From Streptomyces aurantiacus (GTDB lineage Bacteria > Actinomycetota > Actinomycetes > Streptomycetales > Streptomycetaceae): a DNA stretch of 64,000 nucleotides. Made by a program: the position numbers and the translations under genes. The stretch covers positions 8,556,001-8,620,000 of the forward strand of contig NZ_CP114283.1 of NCBI RefSeq assembly GCF_027107535.1, written 5' to 3'. Shown here one piece after another: positions 16,267 to 24,680 of this stretch (positions are counted from its first letter, which is position 1; the number at the start of each line of letters is the position of its first letter). Below the pieces are notes generated by a model. That model ran no database searches, was not told where the DNA came from, and saw only the letters and a program-made list of their open reading frames with translations.

Positions 16267-16367
16267 TGTCCTCGTTCGCACCGAGTTCGTACCGAGTCCG
16301 CGCCACGCGTCACGGCTCGCCGTGCTCTGCACCCTCAAGGCCCTCTGCGTCGGGCGACACAGAAATG

Positions 16368-16862
16368 TCACAGCCCGTCAGACGCGCCGTCCGCCCCCGC
16401 GGCTCCGGCAACCTGGGCCCGCGCCCGCCCGTGCAACTGCAGATAGAACGTGCGCAGGGACTCCCGCTCCCCCAGCTCGAACCGCTTCACGACCTTGCCC
16501 AGCGGATTCCACAGCCGCCCGTCCGGCATCCGTACGCCCACCGGCCGGCCGAACAACTCCCGCTGCCCCTGGTCGAACTCGACCCACTCGGCGCCGGCCC
16601 GCCGCACCAGCACCTCCCCGGCGTACACCCCGAGCCCGAACAGCACATGGGCCACGGCCGCCTGGTCCCGGCCGCTCTTGCGCAGTCCGTCGATGACGAA
16701 GTCGACCACCCGCAGGCTCGCGACGGAGTAGTCCAACGGCAGCCGGTTGTGCGCCGTGACGTCCCGTACGAACTCCGCCGCGTGCCGCCGCATCCTCAGG
16801 TCGGCCGACAGTCTCCGGCCCGCGCGCGTGCGCTCTTCCGGCTCCGCACTCGTCCTCTCCAC
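16368..16862 (-). CDS. Conserved hypothetical protein, paralogue of the gene at 19964-20350
   Basis: 164 aa from GTG 16862, with AGGGGG 8 nt upstream. The core is LPLDYSVASLRVVDFVIDGLRKSG, then LFGLGVYAGEVLVRRAGAEWVEFD, then RMPDGRLWNPLGKVVKRFELGE. The same three blocks occur in the same order in the gene at 19964-20350 on the other side of the PGRP gene. No membrane segment or known catalytic motif is visible. I do not recognise its function. The C-terminal tail is Ala/Gly-rich. Confidence 0.7.
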   Translation of the reverse strand: MERTSAEPEERTRAGRRLSADLRMRRHAAEFVRDVTAHNRLPLDYSVASLRVVDFVIDGLRKSGRDQAAVAHVLFGLGVYAGEVLVRRAGAEWVEFDQGQRELFGRPVGVRMPDGRLWNPLGKVVKRFELGERESLRTFYLQLHGRARAQVAGAAGADGASDGL

Positions 16863-17191
16863 CGCTTGCGCCCCCTGTTCGGTCCCGTCCGGGCCGCGAG
16901 AGCCACGGCCGGTCCGCAACACCAAGCGGGGCGGGCGCCCCGAACGTCACACGCCACCGCAGTGACAAGGGTCACATGGCAAATCGCCGGAACCCGTACA
17001 ACCATCCCCTCCCTTCAAGCGTCTTGTGCATCCTTAAGTGACGTACCCCACACCACTGTTGGGTGATGTTTAGTCAGGAATTAGCGCTGAATTAAACAGC
17101 CACCCCTGTGACGGGTGGGTTTTTTTATGAGGCTTTTCTAGGGGTGGGGTATTTGAGTCGCCGGACGACCCATGCGTACAAGCCGCTGAGT
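16863..17191 (+). promoter_or_regulatory. Leader region of the PGRP gene
   Basis: This 329-bp gap holds no gene. From about 17000 it is far less GC-rich than its surroundings. It contains an intrinsic terminator in the forward orientation (17100-17126), although no forward gene lies upstream for almost 5 kb. GGGTG at 17061-17065 could pair with CACCC at 17101-17105 and compete with the terminator stem, but the match is short. Either the PGRP mRNA leader is attenuated or a short RNA starts in this gap and ends here. Confidence 0.5.
17100..17126 (+). terminator. Intrinsic terminator or attenuator upstream of the PGRP gene
   Basis: CCACCC (17100-17105), 7-nt loop, GGGTGG (17113-17118), then G and seven T (17120-17126). 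A full U tract is unusual in this GC-rich chromosome. It is oriented forward, 65 bp before the start codon at 17192. Confidence 0.75.
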
Positions 17192-19879
17192 ATGAAGCGG
17201 AGAGCGTGGCTGACGATTGGGGCCGTGGTGCTGGGCGGGGCGGGTGCCGTGACGTACGCCGTCGCGAACCCGAGCGCCGACCCGTCGGTGGACGCCGCGC
17301 GCAGCAAGCGGCCCGTGAAGGTGCACGAGCTCGCGATGCGGAGCGACGGCGCGGACCGGCGCGAGGTGGAGCGGACGAGCACCGAGCAGTTCTCGCTGCT
17401 CGGCATCTCCTGGACCGGTGCGAGGACCGAGCTCGACGGCACCGCCCAGGTACGGACCCGCAGCCTCGACACGGGCGACTGGACCGGCTGGCAGAACCTG
17501 GATCTGGAACTGCACCCCGTCGACAAGGCGGAGCCGGGCGCCAAGGAGGCGCGTGGCGCGTCCGATCCGCTCTGGGTCGGCCCGAGCGACGGCGTCGAGG
17601 CGCGTGTCGTGGCCGCCGACGGGTCGGCGAGTTCCGGTCTGCCCAAGGGACTTGAGGTCAATCTCGTGGATCCCGGCGTGACCGCGGCCGAGGCGAGGAA
17701 CAAGGCGCTGGGCACGTCCTCGGGCACCTCCCTGGACAACGCCGCCTTCGTCGCCGAGGACCCGACCGGCTCCCCGACCGCGACGGATCCGGCCTCCGGC
17801 TCCCCGTCGCCCACGGAGTCGACGAGCACGGAGCCCACGAGCGGTACCCGGGCGGCGCCCACCGAGAGCACCTCGGAGAGTGCCCCGGCCCCCGACCCGG
17901 TCCCGTCCCCGCCGCCGTCCACCGTGACGCAGCCGTTGATCGTCCCGCGCGCCCAGTGGGGTGCCGACGAGTCGATGGTCAAGGACCCGGTGGAGTACAT
18001 CGAGAAGGTCAGCGCGGTCTTCGTCCACCACACCGTCGGCACGAACGACTACAGCTGCGCCGAGTCCCCGGCGCTGGTCCGCGGCATCATGGCCTTCCAC
18101 GTGGAGGCCGAGAAGTGGAACGACCTCGGCTACAACTTCCTGGTCGACAAGTGCGGCCGGGTCTTCGAGGGCCGCGCGGGCGGCAGCGACCTGCCGGTGC
18201 GCGGCGCCCACACGTACGGCTTCAACGGCGACTCGGCGGGCATCGCCGTCCTCGGTGACTTCGAGGGTGCCGCCGCGACCGCGACCACTCCGGTGAAGCC
18301 CGCGGGCAAGCCGTCCCGTGCGGCTCTGGAGTCCGTGGCGCGCGTCGCCGCGTGGAAGCTCGGCCAGTACGGCGGCAATCCGAGCGGCCAGGTCACCCTG
18401 ACCGCCGCGGCCGACACCGGCGTGTGGAAGGCGGGCGAACAGGCCACGCTGAACACCGTCTCCGGCCACCGCGACGGCTTCGCCACCCTGTGCCCCGGCA
18501 AGAACCTGTACGCGAAGCTGGGCGAGGTCCGCCGGTACGCGTCCGGCCCCGGCAGGAACGCCGCGGTCCCGACGGCCGACTTCAACGGTGACGGCATCGG
18601 TGATGTCATCGCCGCCACGGCCAAGCAGGGCAGCGGCTGGCTCACGCTCGTGCCCGGCGGCCTGGATGGCCCCGTCTCCGCCGCCAAGGTGAAGCTCAAC
18701 CAGGGCAGCGCCGAGGTCCCGGGCGCCGCCGAGTCGGGCGACCAGTGGGGCGCGGCCACGGCCTGGGGCGACATCAACGCCGACGGCTTCGCGGACATCG
18801 CGATCGGCGCCCCCGGCGAGGACGACACGACCGGCCACGCGGACCGCGGCGCGGTGACGATCCTGTACGGCCCGAAGTTCGACACCGGCGCCGACACCAT
18901 GGCGCTGGGCGACGACTACGAGCCGGCCGCCGCGCGGTTCGGCTCGACGGTGGCGGTCGGCGACTTCAACGCCGACGGCAAGGCGGACGTCTTCACGGCG
19001 GCCACCGGAACGGGCGGCAACTGGGCGGCCCGCTTCAACGACGGCCACGAGGTCGCCGGCGACCTCACCACCGCCGACGGCGCCCTCGCGTACGCGGACG
19101 CCGCGTCCGGCGACTTCAACCGGGACGGCTACGCGGACGTGGCGCTCAACTACCGCGACGCGTCCGGCGCCGGCAAGGTCACCTGGTTCAAGGGCTCCAG
19201 GTCGCTGGGCCTGGTGAAGGTGTCCACGCTGAGCATCAAGGGCGGCCGCTCCATCGCCGCGGGCGACGTGAACGGCAACGGCTACGACGACATCGTCATC
19301 GGCCAGCCGTACACCGCCGAGTCCGGCGCCAAGGTCGGCGGCCAGGTCACGATGGTCCCGGGCACGTCCACCGGTTTCACCACCACCGGGATGACGACGA
19401 TCCACCAGGGCACCGCCGGGGTGGAGGGCGCCGCCGAGTCGGGCGACGCCATGGGCTGGTCCGTCTCCGTGGGCGACGTGGACGCCGACGGCTTCGCGGA
19501 CGTCCTCACCGGCGCCCCGAACGAGGACATCACCCGCACCAGCAACCGGTCCAACGCGGGCGCGATCTGGCTCCTCAAGGGCATCTCGTCCGGTCTCACC
19601 GGCACCGGCTCGCTCTCGTTCTCCCAGGACACGGCGGGTATCGCCGGGTCCACGGAGAAGGACGACATGCTGGGTTCGTCCGTCTCACTGACGGACTTCT
19701 CCGGCCACGGCCGCGCCCACCTGCTCATCGGCGCCGAGGGCGAGGACGCGGGCAACGGCACCCTGCTCTTCCTGCCGAGCACGGCCTCGGGCGTCTCCGT
19801 CGCCAAGTCGGCGTACTACGGCGTGACCCAGCTGGGTACGGCGGCGGGCGCGCGGCTGGGCCAGGTCCTGGCCCCGTAG
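17192..19879 (+). CDS. Secreted PGRP/N-acetylmuramoyl-L-alanine amidase with FG-GAP propeller
   Basis: 895 aa from ATG 17192. A signal peptide or N-terminal anchor (RRAWLTIGAVVLGGAGAVTYAVA) is followed by about 170 residues of unassigned sequence. A Ser/Thr/Pro linker (residues about 195-245) precedes a PGRP/amidase_2 domain: RAQWGADES, zinc-ligand VFVHHTVG, YNFLVDKCGRVFEGRAGG and the second ligand SGHRDGFATLCPG. Seven FG-GAP repeats follow (for example DFNGDGIGDVIA, DINADGFADIAIGAPGED, DVNGNGYDDIVIGQP), giving an integrin-like calcium-binding propeller. It should bind or cleave peptidoglycan outside the cell. No strong ribosome site is visible. Confidence 0.9.
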   Translation: MKRRAWLTIGAVVLGGAGAVTYAVANPSADPSVDAARSKRPVKVHELAMRSDGADRREVERTSTEQFSLLGISWTGARTELDGTAQVRTRSLDTGDWTGWQNLDLELHPVDKAEPGAKEARGASDPLWVGPSDGVEARVVAADGSASSGLPKGLEVNLVDPGVTAAEARNKALGTSSGTSLDNAAFVAEDPTGSPTATDPASGSPSPTESTSTEPTSGTRAAPTESTSESAPAPDPVPSPPPSTVTQPLIVPRAQWGADESMVKDPVEYIEKVSAVFVHHTVGTNDYSCAESPALVRGIMAFHVEAEKWNDLGYNFLVDKCGRVFEGRAGGSDLPVRGAHTYGFNGDSAGIAVLGDFEGAAATATTPVKPAGKPSRAALESVARVAAWKLGQYGGNPSGQVTLTAAADTGVWKAGEQATLNTVSGHRDGFATLCPGKNLYAKLGEVRRYASGPGRNAAVPTADFNGDGIGDVIAATAKQGSGWLTLVPGGLDGPVSAAKVKLNQGSAEVPGAAESGDQWGAATAWGDINADGFADIAIGAPGEDDTTGHADRGAVTILYGPKFDTGADTMALGDDYEPAAARFGSTVAVGDFNADGKADVFTAATGTGGNWAARFNDGHEVAGDLTTADGALAYADAASGDFNRDGYADVALNYRDASGAGKVTWFKGSRSLGLVKVSTLSIKGGRSIAAGDVNGNGYDDIVIGQPYTAESGAKVGGQVTMVPGTSTGFTTTGMTTIHQGTAGVEGAAESGDAMGWSVSVGDVDADGFADVLTGAPNEDITRTSNRSNAGAIWLLKGISSGLTGTGSLSFSQDTAGIAGSTEKDDMLGSSVSLTDFSGHGRAHLLIGAEGEDAGNGTLLFLPSTASGVSVAKSAYYGVTQLGTAAGARLGQVLAP

Positions 19880-19907
19880 CCGCCCGGCGGACGAGCAGCG
19901 ACGAACG

Positions 19908-19944
19908 AAGGCCGGGGCCCTGTGCGGAACAGGGCCCCGGCCTT
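19908..19944. terminator. Bidirectional terminator between PGRP and the convergent paralogue gene
   Basis: A perfect 16-bp stem (19908-19923 with 19929-19944) and 5-nt loop lie 28 bp after the PGRP stop and 19 bp beyond the stop of the convergent gene. On the forward strand the right arm ends in CCTT. Its symmetry suits termination from both sides. Confidence 0.85.
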
Positions 19945-19963
19945 CCGCGTGTCCGCGTGCTCC

Positions 19964-20350
19964 TCAGCCGCCCGCGTCCCGGCACAGCAGGCGCAGGGAC
20001 CCGTCCCCCTCGAAGCAGCGCCGCGCCTCGGTCACCGGATCCCAGATCCGCCCGTCGGGGGTACGCAGCAGGGGGCCCTGGCCCGAGTCCAGCCACTCGG
20101 CGCCCGTGTGACGGGCGATCACCTCACCCGCGTACGCGCCGAAGCCGCGCAGCGCGGTCTCGACGGCCGCGTACGGCGCCCCGTCCCGGCGTATCTCCTC
20201 GATCGTCCGGTCGACTCTCCACAGGCTCTGCGTGGAGTGGTCGAGGCGGAGCCCGGCGCCTTCCCGCATCGCCGCGACCGCGTCCGCCGCCCACCGGAGG
20301 GGCTTCGTCGCGGCCGCGGGCCTGGTCGGTACGGCCGGCGTGGTTCTCAT
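19964..20350 (-). CDS. Conserved hypothetical protein, paralogue of the gene at 16368-16862
   Basis: 128 aa from ATG 20350 (an in-frame GTG at 20371 would add 7 residues). It shares blocks with the protein at 16368-16862: LRLDHSTQSLWRVDRTIEEIRRDG, LRGFGAYAGEVIARHTGAEWLDSG and RTPDGRIWDPVTEARRCFEGD. The shared YAGEV…GAEW and PDGR.W.P motifs define a small family. It is soluble, with no signal peptide. Function unknown. It converges on the PGRP gene, so the two paralogues flank that gene on both sides. Confidence 0.7.
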   Translation of the reverse strand: MRTTPAVPTRPAAATKPLRWAADAVAAMREGAGLRLDHSTQSLWRVDRTIEEIRRDGAPYAAVETALRGFGAYAGEVIARHTGAEWLDSGQGPLLRTPDGRIWDPVTEARRCFEGDGSLRLLCRDAGG

Positions 20351-20531
20351 GACTGTCCACGTGGTGTCCACACCTGCGAGAGCGTGCCCCGGACGGGATT
20401 CGTCACGCCGACTCGTGGCGGTACGCCGGAGTGCCGCAGGACGGGCGCAGAGCCCTCGCAGCCCGCTCGCGCGACACCCACGGGACGGTCACAGAAGACG
20501 CGGTTCGCTGCGCCCCGGGGGGACTTCGGGG

Positions 20532-21110
20532 TTAAACCCGGCCGCGGGCCCGGCGGGAGACGACGGCGCGCAGCACGCGCCGGCCCTCCGTGGAGAGGCC
20601 GAGCGCCTGACGCAGACCGGCCACGCCGTGGGCCGACAGCAGTTCGAGGATGGTGATCTGGCGGCGCAGTTCGGCGGCGACGAGGGGTGACATGTCCTGC
20701 GTGAGGCCCTCGCGCCGGGCCGCCACCGAGGACGCGCCGTCGGAGGCGGCGTCGAGCAGGCGGTGGATCTGCAGCGCGGCCACCGAGCAGGCGTCGGCCC
20801 ACTCGCGGAGGTTCGCGCCGGTCCGCTCGACGGGGGCGGCGTCGAGCATGCGGTGCGCCAGCACGGTGGCCCGGCCCTCGGCGGACAGGTCGCCCTCGGG
20901 GGCCGGGGGAACGTCGAGTCCGGCGCGCGCCTGTTCGACGCACTCGCCCCAGTCCCGGTCCCCCTGCCCGGGCTCGGCGAGGCTCGCCCACAGGGGCCGC
21001 AGGATCTCGTCGTCGCCGCCCAACAGGGGCACGCACCTGTCCAGGCACGCCAGACCGCTGGCCGCCAGGCCTCGTTCGTCGGCCTGAGCGATCAGTTCCA
21101 CCAGGCTCAT
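20532..21110 (-). CDS. Conserved hypothetical helical protein
   Basis: 192 aa from ATG 21110, with GGGAGG about 5 nt upstream. It is predicted all-helical: SLVELIAQADERGLAASGLACLDRCVPLLGGDDEILRPLWASL at the N-terminus, a middle block EWADACSVAALQIHRLLDAASDG, and a C-terminal EGRRVLRAVVSRRARGRV. No membrane segment or catalytic motif is seen. I do not recognise the family. It stands alone between the paralogue gene and another unknown, all leftward. Confidence 0.6.
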   Translation of the reverse strand: MSLVELIAQADERGLAASGLACLDRCVPLLGGDDEILRPLWASLAEPGQGDRDWGECVEQARAGLDVPPAPEGDLSAEGRATVLAHRMLDAAPVERTGANLREWADACSVAALQIHRLLDAASDGASSVAARREGLTQDMSPLVAAELRRQITILELLSAHGVAGLRQALGLSTEGRRVLRAVVSRRARGRV

Positions 21111-21209
21111 CACGCCTCCCTCGGTGGGGCCGCCGCTGGTTGCGGAGCCCGCACTTCCCCTTACTGCGTGCACAGTGGCCGGATCGTCACACTGCGAGAT
21201 GGCCGAAAT

Positions 21210-21725
21210 CTACATGGGGATGACGCCGAGCCGGTCCAGGAACCGGAAGAAAAGCATCTCGGCCGAGGGATCCGCGTCGGAGGTGAGCACGTCGAGGACC
21301 GGTTCCTCGGACACGTCCCGGCCCGACTCCGCGGCCCAGGCGACGGCCCGTACGAGGGCGTCGTGCGGTTCCAGGAAGAAGTCGTCGACGGTCAGCCCGT
21401 CCTTGTTCCCGCCCAGGTACCCGGCCATCGCCTCCCTGTCCAGGCACGTCGTCCAGGCTCCGCTGCCCGGCGCGGCCGCCTCGACGACCACGCAGTCGCT
21501 GTCCATGACGTACCCGAAGAGCGCGGGCGCGCCCGTCTCCCCCGCCAGGTCGTTCATGTTCCCGACGTCACCGGCGGCGCCGTCGGGAGTGTTCGGGTAC
21601 TCCCACACCTGCCAGCCGTCGTCCGCCGTCTGATGCAGCGTCATGCCCGACGCCCCCGACAGCGCGCCGAGCTCCGCGAGCGGCCGCTCGCTCCTGCCGA
21701 CGACGAAATACCCCCAGTAGCCCAT
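21210..21725 (-). CDS. Conserved hypothetical protein
   Basis: 171 aa from ATG 21725, preceded by GGGGGGAG. It begins MGYWGYFVVGRSERPLAELGAL and contains GWQVWEYPNTPDGAAGDV and GAPALFGYVMDSDCVVVEAAAPGSGAWTTCLDREAMAGYLG. The C-terminus is acidic (SADPSAEMLFFRFLDRLGVIPM). It looks like a small alpha/beta cytoplasmic protein with conserved aromatic residues, a type common in Streptomyces and without known function. It has no clear operon partner. Confidence 0.6.
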   Translation of the reverse strand: MGYWGYFVVGRSERPLAELGALSGASGMTLHQTADDGWQVWEYPNTPDGAAGDVGNMNDLAGETGAPALFGYVMDSDCVVVEAAAPGSGAWTTCLDREAMAGYLGGNKDGLTVDDFFLEPHDALVRAVAWAAESGRDVSEEPVLDVLTSDADPSAEMLFFRFLDRLGVIPM

Positions 21726-21814
21726 GCCGCTCCCCCCGCCGTATCGGTTCGGCCAGCGCCGAATACACCACAAACGTACGGTAGTTCGCCACCGGTACGG
21801 GCAAGCCGCCGCAA

Positions 21815-22684
21815 CTACGCCACGGCGGCCAGGGGCCCGTGACGTGCTGTGTCGTCCTGCATACGGGTGAGCCGGAGCACCACGAGGACGGCGAGGACGG
21901 CGGCGACGATGTCGACGGCGTCCGCGAACATCACCTGGGCCACGGCGTCCCGGATCTCCCCGGGCGTCTCGGCGTCGCGGTACGCCTTGAAGCCCGCCCG
22001 GTCGGCGATCAGCGAGACGATCCAGAACGCCCACCAGACGTTGACCAGGCCGTGCGCGGCCCGGCCGCCCGGGCGGCTCGCGTCCCACACGTCCACCATG
22101 ATCCGGCGCGGGAACCAGAGGTTGACGACGGGCACGAACCAGCTCCAGCAGGTCCAGCCGCGCTTCATCCGGTGCCCGAAGGGGTTGAACACCTCGGCGT
22201 TGACCCGCGCCCGCTGGAACCAGACCAGGAAGAGGACGACGGCCACGACGAGGGCGGACGTCTGGACGAGCCCGGCCACGGTGTAGACCGAGTCCGCGCG
22301 GTCGGCGTCGGCCTGGAGCGCCGCGCTGTACCCGCCGTTCGCCAGCCGGTCCGCGACGTCGTACGTCGTGAGATCGGCCCAGAGCGCGAAGAGGTCGGTG
22401 GCGACGACCGCCCCGAGTGCCGCGGCGGCCGCCTTCCCGAGCCCGACGGGTGACCGCAGCCAGGCGGGACCGTGCGGCTGGTGCATGGGCGCCCCGCCGT
22501 ACGCCCCCGGCGCGGGAGCGGGCCCGGGAGCGGCGCCGTACGCCGGATGCGGGGGTGTGGCGGCGAACGGCGGGCCCGTGGGCGCGGGGCCCGGTCGGGC
22601 CGCCTGTGTCACTGCGCCGGCGCAGTGGGGGCAGAGCGTGCCCCCCGGCGTCGCGGCGAGCTGACGGCAGTGCGTGCAGAGCAT
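21815..22684 (-). CDS. DUF4328 membrane protein with N-terminal zinc ribbon
   Basis: 289 aa from ATG 22684. The N-terminus has a zinc-ribbon pattern (CTHCRQL…CPHC, residues 3-21), then a Pro/Gly/Ala-rich linker of about 60 residues. A four-helix membrane domain follows with the DUF4328 signature (VWFQRARVNAEVFNP, RMKRGWTCWSWFVPVVNLWFPRRIMVDVWDASRP). The function of the family is unknown. It may be a small membrane scaffold. A GC-rich gap of 142 bp with weak hairpins separates it from the terminator of the next gene. Confidence 0.8.
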   Translation of the reverse strand: MLCTHCRQLAATPGGTLCPHCAGAVTQAARPGPAPTGPPFAATPPHPAYGAAPGPAPAPGAYGGAPMHQPHGPAWLRSPVGLGKAAAAALGAVVATDLFALWADLTTYDVADRLANGGYSAALQADADRADSVYTVAGLVQTSALVVAVVLFLVWFQRARVNAEVFNPFGHRMKRGWTCWSWFVPVVNLWFPRRIMVDVWDASRPGGRAAHGLVNVWWAFWIVSLIADRAGFKAYRDAETPGEIRDAVAQVMFADAVDIVAAVLAVLVVLRLTRMQDDTARHGPLAAVA

Positions 22685-22826
22685 GGGTGAGCGGTCCCCC
22701 GGAAGTGCGTGGCCAAGGTGCCCGGCAGGGCGCCCGGAAGGAGAAGCCGGGCGGCCCCCTCCCCAGGGGTCTCGCGCGGCCTGGGGAACATACGTTTCAC
22801 GCGCCCCGCCCGTCCACTCGGAATCG

Positions 22827-22881
22827 GCCGCCGGCCCCCGGACGGCCACCGTCGAGGTGGGCGGCCGTCGGGGCCGGCGGC
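22827..22881 (-). terminator. Terminator of the hexosaminidase gene
   Basis: An approximately 20-bp stem (22827-22847 with 22863-22881), with one bulge and a 15-nt loop, begins 3 bp beyond the hexosaminidase stop codon in the leftward direction. Confidence 0.7.
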
Positions 22882-22883
22882 TC

Positions 22884-24521
22884 TCATCCCAGCTTCCCGG
22901 CCAGCCCCTTGAAGTCCGTCCACGACAGCGCCGGTTTCCGCGGGTCCCACAGTTTCTGTGTCAGCGCCCGCAGTGGCATCCGGACCCCCGCCGCCACCTG
23001 GTCCTGGGTCTGGGAGCCCGAGAGGTCGCACCAGACGGCGAAGGACGCGCCGAGGATCTGGTCGCCGTACTCCCGGGGCACCGGCGTCGTACCGCGCAGG
23101 ACGAGGGGGGTCCACTGCTCGTAGATGCGCTGTCCGGTCGGATAGACGAAGGCGTTGGGCTGCCCGAGCACGTAGTAGAGGTACTCGTCGTTGTAGTTGA
23201 TCACCTCGCGCCCGGCCCGCAGGTACTCGGCCGGCGGGCGTGCGCCGATCTCCTTGCCCGTCCAGTACGCGACGTGGATGTCGTCGGCGGCCGCCACGGT
23301 GCCCCCGGAGAAGAACCCGTCGTTCCACGCCCGCAGCGTCCGGTCGTGCCCGCGCATCGTGTCCGCCCGGTCGTTGAGCCAGCCCGTCGTCAGATCGGCG
23401 ACCCCGGCGCCCGGCCCGTACTTCGCCTTCGCGGCGGCGGCCAGCTGCGGGTAGGAGGCCGCCGGGTCCGACACCATCAGCGCCCGGTACTCGTCGGCGC
23501 CGAGGTGCCAGTACCGCCCGGGGAACAGGCCTGCGTACTCGTTCAGCAGGTCGTCCACGATCTTCGCGGACGCGGGCTTGGAGATGTCGATCGCACCCCG
23601 CGAGACGACACCCTGGGCGTTGCGCAGCTGGAGATCCGGATGCGCGTCGAGCACCGCGCCCAGATGGCCGGGCGAGTCGATCTCGGGCACGACGGTGATG
23701 TGCCGGCTCTTCGCGAGCGCGAGGATGCGGCGCACCTCCGCCTTCGTCAGATGCTCCTTCGACACGATCTCGGGATGCGAGTCGGAGGCGATCCGGAAGC
23801 CCTGGTCGTCGGAGAAGTGCAGCCCGAGCTGGTTGTACTTCAGGTCGCCCAGCTCACGGATCCGGTCCTCGATCCACCCGGCGGTGAAGTGCTTGCGTGC
23901 GATGTCCAGCATGAACCCCCGCTGCGGCTTCGCCGGCGAGTCGCGTACGACCCCCTCGGGCGCCGTGGTGTTCCCGCGGACCTCCTGCTTGAGCGTGCGT
24001 GTGCCGTAGAAGACGCCCGCCTCGGCCGTACCGGTGATCCGCACCCGCCCGTCCCCGACGGTCAGCGTGTACGACTCGGCGTTCGCGTCCTCGTCGGTGA
24101 GGCCGAGCTCCACGTCCCCGGCCCGCGCCCCGCCGGAGCCCGCGTAGGTCAGCCCCAGTTCCCCGGCGAGCAGCCGCCCCTCGTCCGCGAGGGCCTCGTC
24201 GCGAACGACGACACGCCCGCCCTTCCCGGGCCGCCAGCCGGGCCCGCGGGCCGGTACGTGTTCCCGTACGGCCGGGATCGTGCGGGGAGCCTTCGACAGC
24301 GGATACGTCCGACCGGGTGACGGAGTGGGGGTCGGGGACGGCTCCGGTGCCAGGGCGCTTCTCCCGCCGGAGGGCCGCCGCGTCGAGGGCTCGCCCGAGT
24401 CGCCGCTCGGCCAGAGCCCGACGGTCAGCGCGGTACCCGCCACGACCGCCACACCCACGCCGACCAGCAGGGGCCTCCTGCCGACCGACAGCGGCCCCCT
24501 GCGCCTGCTCCCGTTCACCAC
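22884..24521 (-). CDS. Beta-N-acetylhexosaminidase (GH20), membrane-anchored or secreted
   Basis: 545 aa. An Arg-rich N-terminus and one hydrophobic helix (RRPLLVGVGVAVVAGTALTVGLWP) form a signal anchor. A GH20b domain leads into the GH20 barrel: RGFMLDIARKHFTAGWI, LGLHFSDDQGFRI, VVPEIDSPGHLGAVL and the catalytic pair in RYWHLGADEYRAL (Asp-Glu, substrate-assisted mechanism). C-terminal FAVWCDLSGS completes the active-site region. It removes GlcNAc from chitin or peptidoglycan fragments outside the cell. The start is GTG 24521 (or the adjacent GTG 24518). It is monocistronic. Confidence 0.93.
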   Translation of the reverse strand: MVNGSRRRGPLSVGRRPLLVGVGVAVVAGTALTVGLWPSGDSGEPSTRRPSGGRSALAPEPSPTPTPSPGRTYPLSKAPRTIPAVREHVPARGPGWRPGKGGRVVVRDEALADEGRLLAGELGLTYAGSGGARAGDVELGLTDEDANAESYTLTVGDGRVRITGTAEAGVFYGTRTLKQEVRGNTTAPEGVVRDSPAKPQRGFMLDIARKHFTAGWIEDRIRELGDLKYNQLGLHFSDDQGFRIASDSHPEIVSKEHLTKAEVRRILALAKSRHITVVPEIDSPGHLGAVLDAHPDLQLRNAQGVVSRGAIDISKPASAKIVDDLLNEYAGLFPGRYWHLGADEYRALMVSDPAASYPQLAAAAKAKYGPGAGVADLTTGWLNDRADTMRGHDRTLRAWNDGFFSGGTVAAADDIHVAYWTGKEIGARPPAEYLRAGREVINYNDEYLYYVLGQPNAFVYPTGQRIYEQWTPLVLRGTTPVPREYGDQILGASFAVWCDLSGSQTQDQVAAGVRMPLRALTQKLWDPRKPALSWTDFKGLAGKLG

Positions 24522-24680
24522 AGACCACTCACCCTCCGGACCGTCCTCGTACGCTGTAGCTCCGTTGTGAACCTAAGCCCCGTCATCCGGTGCCGCCGTC
24601 CACGTCACGTTCTGAAACTCTCTCTTGCGAGTGAAGATCGGGCATCTGTCGGACAGCTCCGGTCAAGCCCCGATAGCGTG

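Noticed and set aside
17138..19405. 755-codon antisense frame opposite the PGRP gene
   Set aside because: Its composition (Arg/Gly/Val/Ala repeats) is that of GC-rich antisense coding; the forward strand has clear PGRP and FG-GAP motifs.
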